From Gelatoporia subvermispora B (taxonomy: Eukaryota; Basidiomycota; Agaricomycetes; Polyporales; Gelatoporiaceae), in contig KB445797.1 in the NCBI GenBank assembly GCA_000320605.2, positions 1,052,474 through 1,116,473 on the forward strand: a stretch of DNA of 64,000 nucleotides, in the 5' to 3' direction. The notes under the pieces are model-generated. The model did no database searches, had not been told where the DNA came from, and saw only the letters and a program-made list of their open reading frames with translations. Below, one piece after another: positions 47,276 through 57,067 of this stretch (the first letter of the stretch is position 1; the number at the start of each line of letters is the position of its first letter). Both the position numbers and the translations under genes were made by a program.

Positions 47276-47849
47276 TCACAACTTCATCCGGAGGCTGTTT
47301 CGAAATTGACGCAAATCAACGCTAATTTGCCGTGCGTCACGCTGCGACGAGGCGGGGATGCCTGGAGTCACGGCCACGCCCTGATTGTTGCATGAGTCAT
47401 ATCGAGGTGCGATGAAATCGGTTGCAACAAGAAGCAAACAAGAAGCAGTTAGCCAGGTCCGCGACATGGTACTGGGGGGGGGGGGGGCACGCACAACCAT
47501 GGCACAAAGGCTCTCAATCTCCTGCTCGACAGTCGCGACGTCGCTACTCGTGCAGGAAGCACCGATGCACTGGATGAGCGAGCCGAGGAAGACGGACGAG
47601 TTGCAAAGGCATCTGATGTCTGTTCGGGCGCTGACGACGCAACTTGTGGCGCAGTCTAGAGACAAGCAAGATGAGTATCATGAAAGTCTGCGTGCGGCGG
47701 ACACGAGACGGTGTGGTGACGGAAACGTCAGGTGTGGTGAGTGCTAAGAATGCGTTCAGCGCGGACGTACTGGGGAACCGACACTTGGAGAGAAGCGCGG
47801 ATACCGAGGCGAGGGTGGCGGCGAGGAAAATGAGGAGTGAGAGGCGCAT
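47276..47849 (-). CDS. CFEM-domain protein, copy A (divergent, seven domain cysteines)
   Basis: Small secreted protein on the minus strand. Start ATG 47847-47849, signal peptide MRLSLLIFLAATLASVSALL, then an intron and the CFEM domain: NCATSCVVSARTDIRCLCNS, then FLGSLIQCIGASCTSSD and VEQEIESLCAMV. A last exon QGVAVTPGIPASSQRDARQI ends RNSLRMKL with the stop at 47276. Compared with copies B and C the block DFGGCA is missing, an in-frame loss of 18 bases that removes the third conserved cysteine; an extra Cys appears before the domain (SKCRFP instead of SKRQFP). The Ser-rich stretch and GPI signal of copy C are lacking. A run of about 14 G (plus strand, near 47467-47487) lies inside the second intron. 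CFEM proteins bind heme or act at the wall in other fungi; this copy may be decaying. Confidence 0.65.
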
Positions 47850-48122
47850 AGTGTGGGCAATACGAGTCAGACGATGGTCGAAAGCTGAACCGGGGCACTG
47901 GGGCTCGAGGTCTCTACTTGCACAGCATCGGAGGTCTCGTAGCACCCTGACATGCGCTCAACAGAACAATGAGTACATGTCATCCGTGTGGAATCGTCGT
48001 ACTCACCTCCACAATAGACCGCAACGCAACCGCGTATACCTCAAGGAGTCTGAGTGCTTCGGTGATATGTGCTAGTAATGCTCAGAACATACTTATGGAA
48101 AGATCGACAGACGCCGGAGCGA

Positions 48123-48156
48123 CTGCTCCATCATGTTCATGTATATATTGTGCGCA
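48123..48156 (-). repeat. repeated block 2 of the CFEM array (promoter-like)
   Basis: Near-identical to the block at 46926; contains TATATA read on the minus strand and lies about 270 bases upstream of CFEM copy A. A second shared motif follows at 48265-48303 (GACAGTCTTGGCAGAACATA), echoed at about 52640-52665. Confidence 0.5.
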
Positions 48157-48477
48157 CACAGTTAATGTCGTCTGCATCTTGGCTGCGGGTGCAAGCTTCG
48201 GACAACAAGTATAGCTGACTTGTTCTCCTACCTGTACAGCAGCAGAGGCTCCGACGCCCCTCCTGTGACAGTCTTGGCAGAACATATCATCGGCTCTCAA
48301 CACAGACTGCAGTTGCCTCTTATGAATATCGTGTCGCGCAGGAGATCGTCTAGAAGCGATACACAGACATATAGCCGACTATCAACAGGACTGGCGGCGG
48401 ACACAGCTGTCTGAGTCCCTGGTAAGCAATTCTATGAATTTCGCTTTGCCAAATTAATCTCCAATTTCACGATGGTC

Positions 48478-48565
48478 CGTTCGGTATCGACGCTCATATA
48501 CCGCTCAGCGCGCTGCGGTGGGGCTGGGGACGTTCGGGGTGAAGGTCACACCCTGGTCGTTGAAC
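48478..48565 (-). pseudogene. relic of a CFEM last exon
   Basis: On the minus strand it reads QGVTFTPNVPSPTAAR and a stop, matching the post-domain exon GVNLSSDVPSASA of CFEM copy C. The plus-strand DNA around CGCTCAGCGCGCTGCGGTGG is almost the same as at 52961-52979. No CFEM domain is found beside it. Confidence 0.55.
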
Positions 48566-49229
48566 CCAAGTCAGCGAATATGCTGTCTGCGATGGCGTAT
48601 TTGTGGATATCTTTGAGGAGCTATCCATATTCAAGACCAACTGCACTGGAGCGGAGCATAGGCATGTCTTGTTCCGTCTATGGATCCTCTCCGCTGGTTT
48701 TGCTTGATCTCACCGCAGTGATGCGCACTACAGCTCAACATCAGGGAACGGCTATCGACGTCAGATGTACGATGTATCTGGGTGTAAGACAAGTTCGATT
48801 CGACGATTCGCTTCCCGCAAGGTAAATTGTTTCATCTAGTTTTGATGCTGTATATTAGCGCCTATTCTGAGGCTCGCACAGTCGTCGGACATCCTTGGTA
48901 CTAGTGTGAGATCAATTCACGCTCCGGTGCCCGAGGATGACGGGTTGACCGCTCGAGCTCCCCGGTGTAGTTATCAGTTAGGCACTCTTACAATTCTTAC
49001 AGCCGCGGTGACAGCAGTACAATGTGCGGATCCAGATTGCGCTCAGCAGCTAGGGCTATGACGCATATCAATACCTGTGCGATTCCTCCCAGTTTCGGCT
49101 ACATTTGCCGAAGCGATAGAGTATGTTATCCGTCTTTTATGGTGTATGAGCTCCGATCCACTCCCGAGAAATGTTGTGCACTGACGGCCCCATGATCTCC
49201 CCCGGGAAGCAATCCCGCTTACCTTTCCT

Positions 49230-49290
49230 GCCTTTTTGGCACTTGGCGTGACTGCCACACCTTGACAACACGCAGCAAGGCAGGGCATGA
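49230..49290 (-). pseudogene. second relic of a CFEM last exon
   Basis: Minus-strand reading CQGVAVTPSAKKAGK matches the start of the last exon of copy A (QGVAVTPGIPASSQ). No intact domain is adjacent. It marks another decayed repeat unit left of the P450 gene. Confidence 0.4.
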
Positions 49291-49509
49291 GCCGGCAAGC
49301 CTCGAGGCTCGCAAGACAGGCAAATGGCGTTAACGCGATACTTTCCATAATGTCAGCTGTCAAACCTTCTCCGAGTACTATTGGTGATGCGTCATATGCG
49401 CTGTAGATCGGTGCTATAGCATGATGATATTACTCTACATGGAAAAATGGAGTTATCCCCAGCGGAAGCTGTCAGTTGCATGGCACGGGTATTAGTGGTA
49501 AGGAAAGGT

Positions 49510-49517
49510 ATATAAGT
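49510..49517 (+). promoter_or_regulatory. TATA box of the P450 gene
   Basis: TATATAAG, 89 bases upstream of the P450 start codon, in the expected range for a fungal core promoter. Confidence 0.55.
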
Positions 49518-49598
49518 GCATCATAATATACGAAGGGACAGACACATGCTGGCGTCGCCTGAACTACTTTTATCACACTCTGGCCACCCTATTTCAGA

Positions 49599-51838
49599 AT
49601 GGTTCAATTTGATTACCATAGCGTCGCTATTATCACTTTCGGTATCTGTGCCATCGCGCTGGTGCTCTCTCGGACGCGGCGCCAACGTCAGGTCCCCCCA
49701 GGTCCTCCCGGAAACCTCTTGGTCGGGAATATCCTCAAATCCATGCCGCGAAACGACTGGTCCGAAGTCGCGCTGCATAAGGAGAGATATGGTGGGCATA
49801 CTTTATTCCCAGTTCCAGACATGATCCAGTTACCTCATCTCTCATTGGCAGGTGACCTTGTATTCTTTCATGGGTTTGGCACAAAAATATTATTCCTGAA
49901 CTCCATGAATGCGATTCGTGATCTTTTGGAGAAGAGAGCTGCGACGATGTCTGATCGCCCATTTTTTACGGTGACCTGCGAGATGTTTGGTGGCGGCAAC
50001 GTCTTTCACTCCACCTCATAAAACTGTGCTTATTCTAACATACATCTCAGAGCATGGCCTTCCTGCCTTATAACGATGAGTGGAGGAGACAGCGCAAGCT
50101 CGCGCACAATGCACTATCTCCGACTTCTGTCAAACAGTTTCACCGAGTAGAAGAGGACATCGCCTCTATAATCGGAAAACAGCTATTGGAGGACCCTGCG
50201 CAGTTCTTCAAGCATATACGATTGTTGGTGAGGTTTAGATATATCTCTAACCTTTCCTGATTAGCATATTTTTCTAGAGCTACTGGGCGTCTGGTCCTTG
50301 CGATTACCTACGGATTGTCCGTAACAGATCCTGATGATGAGGTATCATAACGATATCCGACTCTCTGTCTTCATATGCGCTGCTCACACATTGATCAAAT
50401 AGTATATCACACTGGCAGAAACAACTCTCAAGAGAATGGGAGAGTCTGTCATGCCTGGTGCCTACCTTGCCAACCACATTCCCATACGTGAGTACTGGGT
50501 AGTAGACTGATCCACACATGTTAGAGCAATGAAAGTCAACCCAGTGAAGCACCTGCCGTCGTGGGTCCCGTCACAACGCAGAATCCTACGCATTGCAGGT
50601 ATTTTCGACCGATTCATCACGAAGCCGTATGAGCATGCCAAACGGGAAATAGTCAGCTGTTCCGTATATAATACACTTGGACGCTTCCTGATAGCTTGGT
50701 CAGTCCGAAGGCAAAGCGGCCCCTTCTTTCGTCAGACATCTCTTACTGGAGAAGCCAGAACGCGACGACATGTCTCAATTTGAGCATAGTCTGAAATGGG
50801 CTGCTGGTAGCATGTATGCAGGTGCGTTTGCTCTGGCTTGAGGGGAGACAAATTTGCTCAACTCAACTCAAGGCAACGTTGAGACGGCGAGTGGTCTGAC
50901 ACGCTGTAATGAGAAGTTCAGAGGCTCATCATTCGCTGGTTGTAGGTCCCCTCGACCGTATTGACCTTTATCTACAACATGATGGCCCATCCCGACAAAC
51001 AGCACCTCGCGCAGGAGGAGATCGACAGAGTGGTGGGCTGTGATCGTCTTCCCCTTGCGGCCGACCGAGGTACTCTGCCCTATGTGGATGCGATCATCAA
51101 AGAAACAATGAGATGGAGTCCGGCAACACCAATCGGTACAAACGGACATCCATCATTACCCGCTACTGGCTAACTCAAAGTCAGGCTTCCCGCGATGCTC
51201 CACTGAGGACGAAGTATACGATAGGTCGCTGATACCCAAAGGGACCATGATTTTCCCGATTTCATGGTAAAGTGCCATAGCAGTGATACAGCAATAAGCG
51301 GTGTGATGCTGACATCTGCATGTTTGTAGGAACATTGCTCACGAGCATAATCCGAAGTACGATCATCGCGCCTTCATTCCGGAGCGATTTTTGGACCCTG
51401 ATGTACCCACTATCGACCCTGGTCTCTATGCATTCGGATATGGGCGCCGGTGAGTCATTTAATTACGACTGGCGCAATGCTATGATCTGACTGTGCTAGA
51501 ATCTGCCCCGGAAAATCCCTTGCCGAGGACGAACTTTTCGTGATCATTGCAACCATATTGTCGGTGTTCAGCCTCGAACAACCCGATGAGGGGTTACCGG
51601 CGCTCAGGTTTGATGTGAAGTCGTCTATAAGGTGCGCAGTGCCATCTTACTTGCGCTGGTCGGACAATTTACACATTACGCGATGCGGTGTAGCTATCCC
51701 GAGCCCTTTTCGTGCCGGTTCACACCACGTTCGGACGCGAAGGCGCAAATGATACTGGGAAGAGCTGCACAAGCTGGTGTGGGGATCTGGAATGTGCCAG
51801 ATGGATCAGTTGCTAGACAGCCAGGCTCCGTGGCATGA
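49599..51838 (+). CDS. cytochrome P450 monooxygenase
   Basis: Membrane-anchored heme monooxygenase of a basidiomycete CYP family. Start ATG 49599, anchor helix [19 protein letters not shown], proline hinge [15 protein letters not shown], then over introns [20 protein letters not shown] and [20 protein letters not shown] (C helix WRRQRK). The I helix is read as [20 protein letters not shown] if a 14-base exon at 50873-50886 is included. K helix IIKETMRW (ExxR), PERF block [11 protein letters not shown], heme loop YAFGYGRR spliced to [13 protein letters not shown] with the Cys ligand. The tail [17 protein letters not shown] runs to a stop at 51836-51838. About 500 residues and roughly a dozen introns. 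Key motifs are intact. It sits on the opposite strand inside the CFEM array, with no other metabolic gene nearby. Confidence 0.87.
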
Positions 51839-52069
51839 AGACATACCGGGAAGTTGATACGTCGAGGTCCCCAAATTGCTGTGACTAACCGATGTACCCT
51901 GTATGTATTTGCACCTGTAACGACGGGCCACTGATCTAGCCAAATTATCTCCTTGACCTTGCCCTTAGCGGGGCACGAGGGACGCGAATCCCTGAGAATT
52001 ACAGCAGAACTGCCCAACAATACCGTCGAATGTCGTCTACGTAAGCCCATACCCACCATCTACTTGGTG

Positions 52070-52370
52070 GAAGCAATACATAGACAGGCAGGGTGCGGCC
52101 GCTGCCAGCGGGCGCGGATGGGTTGCACGGGGCGGGGAGGACGAGGCAGACCGATGATGTGACTCGGAGGTGATCAGAGGCTGAGAGCGCCGCGGTAGAG
52201 TCGGGCAGTCCGCGCGCAGATTCAGGCCTTGGATGAATAGTGCTATCAATCACCGGAGGTTCGAGAAGATTGCGATCATAGAGATGGTGGAAAATGCGAC
52301 AGATGAGATGAGAGAAGCAGACGCGAGGCAGATAGGTACGAGGTGCGGGGAAGGCGGGGTGGCCTGTGGA
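52070..52370 (-). pseudogene. CFEM gene relic lacking the domain
   Basis: The DNA aligns with the 3' side of CFEM copy C in two pieces. The 3' UTR and last codons are at 52070-52190 (GCCAGCGGGCGCGG; minus strand ends ALSL and stop like AFSL of copy C). The intron before the last exons is at 52255-52360 (GTTCGAGAAGATTG, CAGATGAGATG). The Ser-rich exon and the CFEM exon between and beyond are missing, so this is an internally deleted copy. Confidence 0.6.
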
Positions 52371-52471
52371 GGGCGTAGAGAGCCCAAGTACGTGCTGCAG
52401 TTCGCAGGGTCGGGCATGTATACGGGGACATCTGAGCGGGATGCGTGGGAAGATGGATGATCGAGGGACCA

Positions 52472-52505
52472 GTGCTCGATCATGATCATGTATGTATTGC
52501 GCGCA
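52472..52505 (-). repeat. repeated block 3 of the CFEM array (promoter-like)
   Basis: Third copy of the core found at 46926 and 48123 (here GATCATGATCATGTATGTAT). It lies on the upstream side of the CFEM relic at 52070-52370, as the 48123 block lies upstream of copy A. Confidence 0.5.
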
Positions 52506-52888
52506 TATAGTCGGCAATTTTTGTTCTGTCGAGATTCTATCATGTCTTGGTGGCGTATATATGGTTCGAACATCGAGTATGGCTGTCTTGGCCAACACGG
52601 CAGCAGATGTTCTGCCATCCAGTGTCACACTTTGACACTTCTGACAGAACATGTCACCGGTTGAGAACTGAACTCATGCTCCACGACAGACTACGCACTC
52701 GCGAATGTGGTATCGCACCAATAGCCATCTGAGAGCAATACACGATACATATAGCCAATATTGCGGTCACGCGGACAGCGGCGGGTACAGGAGTATGGGA
52801 GTACGAGTACGACTGGACGAGCACGGGTCACCTATTTCAGATATCTCGAATTTTCGCCCGTGTGTACTATTCCATGGCATTCGCATTG

Positions 52889-53504
52889 CTAAAATAACCC
52901 AACGTATCGTCGTCGGGAGGTCCGTCCGAAACCGTCGCTAGTTTGCACCCATTCTCCGCTCAGCGCGTTGCGGTGGGGCTGGACATCTTGAGTGAGTGTC
53001 ACGCCCTGAGTTCCGTATCGATCACGTTGCAATTCGATAAAACCGAAAGCACACGCGCGCGTTCAAACACAAATAAAGAGACAGATGAGACGAGAAGACA
53101 CCACAAGCGATCAAGCAGAGTGAGCCGAGTCCGCGCCACAGTAAAGGCGGAGCATGCACCACAGCGGCGCACAGGCCCTCGACCTCCTGCTCGGCAATCG
53201 TCAGGTCGCCGCCCGTGCAGGCGGCGTCGATGCACGCGTTGAGCGAGTCGATGAAGGCGGGTGAGTTGCACAGGCACACGTCGTCCGTCTGGGCGCAGCC
53301 GCCGAAGTCGGCGTTCACGAGGCAGTCCTCGGCGCAGTCTGTGGTGGGCGGGTGATCAGTGCCGTCATTATCGACACGGGCCGGAAGGGGTGAGCTGGAC
53401 TGGATAGCGAGAGAAGGGGACGTACCGGGGAACTGGCGCTTGGAGAAAAGCGTGGAGGTGGAGGCGACTGCCGCAAGGGCGAGGACGGCGAGCGAGGGGC
53501 GCAT
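52889..53504 (-). CDS. CFEM-domain protein, copy B (no GPI tail)
   Basis: Minus strand, ATG 53502-53504. Signal peptide MRPSLAVLALAAVASTSTLF with a KR site (SKRQFP), an intron, then the CFEM domain with all eight Cys: DCAEDCLVNADFGGCAQTDD, VCLCNSPAFIDSLNACIDAA, CTGGDLTIAEQEVEGLCAAV. A 155-nt second intron leads to GVTLTQDVQPHRNALSGEW and a basic tail ending at 52889. Unlike copy C there is no Ser-rich linker and no GPI signal, so the product would be freely secreted. The post-domain exon appears frame-changed relative to copy C, suggesting the tail was lost by mutation. Domain intact. Confidence 0.78.
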
Positions 53505-54256
53505 GGTACGGACTGGAGGAAGCAGACAAGCTCGAAAGGGTACGGACTCCAGGGCGAGTTGTTGTAGAAGAGGAATTCATATGACTCAGGATAGCTGGAG
53601 GAGTTACTTGCCCGGGTCCATCTTGTGCGCATGTAGTTGACCGTCAGGCCTTCGGGCGAGGATCCGCATGCGACTTGGCGGTACGTGTGGCCCTCGGACA
53701 TCCAGGAGAAATGAAGCTCGAAGCTTGAATGCTGCGGTCTTACTAGACCTATGTATACCGTCTGCACAGCACTACAGTATTTCAGCGATCGCACGACAGC
53801 CTTGACAGACCCTATAATCGAACTCACCCACTACTAGACAGACCGCAGTCTGACTGCACCCGCGATCCTTGAACATCGCATCTGACATCACACCGGGAAG
53901 CATCCGAGAGCAAATACACGATACATATAGCAGACATAGCAATAAACACGAACAACGGCAAACACCGCGCGGTACGAGTAGTAATACGAACACAAACACC
54001 GATCACCTACGACCTATTACCAGACCTCCGAGTAATCCAAGTCCAGGTAACACCAAACGCCATTCGAATTTTCCGCCCACCGATCACCGATCCCGGCATC
54101 TATGTCCACGCCCGCGCGCAGGAATGGTATGGTATGTTCAGAGGTATGGCCAGCAAATACATATGTGGACGGGCAGGGAGCGGCGGCTGGCAGCGGGCGC
54201 GGGGCGGGGAAGGCGGGACGGGCCGATCATAGCACGGGGATCAGGCGATCGGGCGA
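53505..54256. other. CFEM promoter region and decayed repeat sequence
   Basis: The part next to copy B resembles the region upstream of copy C (CTCGAAAGGG, GAGGGCGAGTTG-like), so it is a duplicated promoter. A TACACGATACATATAG motif at 53917-53932 also occurs at 52738-52753 in the array. No gene is seen. Confidence 0.45.
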
Positions 54257-55064
54257 TCAGAGACTGAACGCCGCGACGCCGACGGCGAGCAGACCTGCGA
54301 GCGCGCTCATGCCGTGTGCGGCGGCGCCGTTGCCCGTGTTCGTGGGCGCGGGGGCGGTGCTGCTGCGTGGGGGTTAGCCAGTGGAGGAGACGACAGCAGA
54401 GAGGGAGGACGTACCCGGAGGAGCCAGAGCTGGCGGAGCCGGACGAGCTGCCCGAGGTGGAAGATGCAGCGGCCGCAGAACCGGAGCTGCTCGCGCCCGA
54501 GGGTGACGCGGACGCGCTGGGCACGTCCGAGCTCAGGTTCACGCCCTGGATATGTCATTCATGTCGAGGTTCGAGAAGATTGAGGTCAGACAGATCAGAT
54601 TGAGGGCGCGAAACGTGACAGATGAGATGAAGGAAGCAGGCAGAAGTTTTTCAGTCAGATGAATACGAGATGCGGGGAAGATGGAACACGCACGACAGCA
54701 GCACAGAGGCCGACGGCCTCTCCCTCGGCGGTGGTGAGGTCGCTGCCGGTGCAGGAGGACGTGATGCAGGAGGTGACCGAGTTGACAAAGGCGGACGAGT
54801 TGCACAGGCAGACGTCGTCCGTCTGGGAGCAGCTGCCAAAGTCGGCGTCCACGAGGCAGTTCTCGGCGCAGTCTGTAGGCAAGGTCAATGTCGTCAGGAT
54901 CGACGTGTGACGGACACGAGGCAACAAGACGGCGGCGTCGACGGAAGGGGCAGGTGGGTTGGGTTTGGAGGCGCGGACATACCGGGGAACTGGCGCTTGG
55001 AGAGGGGCGCGATGGACGCAGAGGCGACGGTGGCGAGGGCGAGGACGGCGAGTGAGAAGCGCAT
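54257..55064 (-). CDS. GPI-anchored CFEM protein, copy C
   Basis: Cell-surface protein; the best preserved member of the array. Minus strand, ATG 55062-55064. Signal peptide MRFSLAVLALATVASASIAP followed by SKRQFP, a 5' intron, then the CFEM domain with eight Cys: DCAENCLVDADFGSCSQTDD, VCLCNSSAFVNSVTSCITSS, CTGSDLTTAEGEAVGLCAAV. The Asp preceding CxC (QTDDVCLC) is kept. The next exon is GVNLSSDVPSASASPSG and a long Ser/Gly/Ala linker; the last exon has the omega-site region NTGNGAAAHG and the hydrophobic GPI signal MSALAGLLAVGVAAFSL, stop 54257-54259. About 180 residues. CFEM proteins take part in heme uptake, adhesion or wall stability; which applies here is not known. Confidence 0.9.
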
Positions 55065-55184
55065 GGTGCAAATATTACGCAAAGGTAAGGCGAAGGGCGA
55101 AAGGCGAGGGCAGACAAAGGCAGACGAAGGTCGAAAGGGCGGGGACTCGAGGGCGAGTTGCCATGGGAGGGCGTGCGGGGGAGG

Positions 55185-55192
55185 CTTTATAG
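55185..55192 (-). promoter_or_regulatory. TATA box of CFEM copy C
   Basis: CTATAAAG on the minus strand, about 120 bases upstream of the copy C start codon. The downstream leader GAGGGCGAGTTG is shared with copy B. Confidence 0.5.
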
Positions 55193-55967
55193 CACTCGGT
55201 TGCGAGGCCCATCAGAGAAGCCCCGCGAGGGACCCAACGCCCTAACACGGCCATTGGAACGCAGAACCGTCGAACAAACGAGTGGACAGAAACGTCACGT
55301 CCCATTCGCGCACGCCCTCGTTTGCACACGCCGCAGGCAAATCCTTCCTCACCCTGCACGCATCCGCACGCCACCGCGCACGCGGGTTCGCATGGCCTCG
55401 CAGTCGGTGCTCTTGTTTCCTAGGCACTCGCGACGGGCGCAATAACTAGCCTGGCAAGCAACAAAGCCCGCCCAGCCAGGCTCTCGCGCGGGCTCTCGCG
55501 TGGCTGAAGGGGACGTCCATTATCGGCTGCGTTCGCGGCACAATGAGATCCATCGCGCTCGAGCGAGCAGCTGGCCCTGTTCTGTTCGTCGCGTCTGCGA
55601 GCACCTTCTCTGCATCCATGCGCTCCCGACAGCCTATCGCGAACCGTACAAGACGATAGGCAGCCCGGCCAGACCGCCAATTCTCCGCGATCAACAAGTT
55701 CGGGCACACGCTTCAGGCACAACAGTTGCCTTTCCCGGCCATGCCTTTCCGCCGCCCCATTTGGCAGGCGCCCCGCCAAACCCACCCCGCGTCATGTGCC
55801 GATCTGCCCGGCACGCCCGGCGTTGCACGGCCCGAGAACTGTAAAGCACCGGCAGCCACCCAACCTTAAATTTCCTCAGCCACCGCGGACAAACACGCGC
55901 AAAGCGAGCAGGCGTCGCGCGCGGCGGATAGACCACCCCAGCTCACCGTTCCCGACATCCTCAAGAA
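55193..55967. other. GC-rich intergenic, CFEM copy C to eL31
   Basis: About 0.8 kb between divergent genes. Very GC-rich with long chance frames on both strands; no recognisable gene. Confidence 0.5.
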
Positions 55968-56674
55968 ATGGTGCGTCGTCCTGCTGCCCCTCCGCCCCGT
56001 GACCGCTGACCGCTGACCGCACACCACGCAGGCCCCCACCCAGACCGAGAGAAAGGTGCGCACGCCCGCTGCTCGCTGAGATAGCCCCGCAGGTCCTAAC
56101 GCATCGTCCGTCCTCGCCCCTCCCACTCCCCTCTACGCCAATCTCACAATATCACTTTCGTTGCGCCCCCGCTCGCCCGTTGGACCCCGCAGAAGACCGG
56201 CAAGACGCGCTCCGCGCTCCAGGATGTCGTGACCCGGGAGTACACCGTCCACCTGCACAAGCGCGTGCACGGCGTTGCCTTCAAGAAGCGGGCGCCCCGC
56301 GCCGTCAAGGCCGTCGTCGACTTTGCCCAGAAGGCCATGGGCACCACCGACATCCGCATCGACCCCAAGCTCAACCAGGCGCTCTGGGCCCGCGGCATCA
56401 AGTCCGTCCCCCACCGGATACGCGTCAAGCTTGAGCGTGAGTCCCGCTTAACGTGCTAGGGATGGGCGTGAGCAGTGTGCTGATACGTGTGTTGTGCTCC
56501 AGGCAAGCGTAACGACGAGGAGAACGCGAAGGAGAAGCTCTACGTGTACGCCACCTACGTCCCCGTAGCGTCCTTCAAGGTGCGTCTCCCAGTTCCCATC
56601 TAGTTTTTTACTGCAAATCTGAACGAATTTTACCACTAAAGGGTCTCGAGACCACCGTCGCGGACGCCGAGTAG
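55968..56674 (+). CDS. RPL31: 60S ribosomal protein eL31
   Basis: Large-subunit ribosomal protein near the exit tunnel. The start ATG (55968-55970) is alone in exon 1, spliced over 60 nt to APTQTERK and then to [20 protein letters not shown]. The core continues [60 protein letters not shown]. After an intron [20 protein letters not shown], and after the last intron [10 protein letters not shown] with TAG at 56672-56674. About 125 residues, complete. Splitting the gene after the initiator codon is a familiar arrangement in ribosomal protein genes. Confidence 0.96.
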
Positions 56675-57067
56675 ACTGTCGCAGCCGGTCTTCTGTAGGT
56701 TTTGGGGATGGCCTGCCTCGGCCCGTTGTCACACTAGTTTCCATGCCTTTTCACGCATGTTCCTTCGCCGCACTAGCTGCATTATTGCCGTATGATATGC
56801 TGAGCAATCCAAAATGCGCACCCGCTCTCGCCGCATACCCATTCCCATGTGTGCCTCAACCTAAACTGCGACGCCAGCGGCACCGGCTTCGGCAGCCCCT
56901 GTCGTGTTCGATAACCCGTAAGGTAAGGCGTGTGATGCGCAGAGCAGAGAAAAACAAATAAATGTGCAGAGCGTATGTACAGTGTTGCCAGTTGTCCCGC
57001 GGTCCCGAATATACTACTATAAGGTACATCCCCCTCCCCTGTCTTGAGAATCGCATCGGCGCAGGCG
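56675..57067. other. convergent intergenic gap eL31/GT69
   Basis: About 0.4 kb holding two 3' UTRs; a short plus-strand frame at 56743-56961 has no support. Confidence 0.5.

Noticed and set aside
49599..51838. P450 gene as part of a secondary-metabolite cluster
   Set aside because: No polyketide, peptide or terpene synthase lies in the window and the flanks are CFEM gene copies.
55420..55785. Open frames on both strands in GC-rich intergenic DNA
   Set aside because: No domain, and open frames are expected at this GC content.
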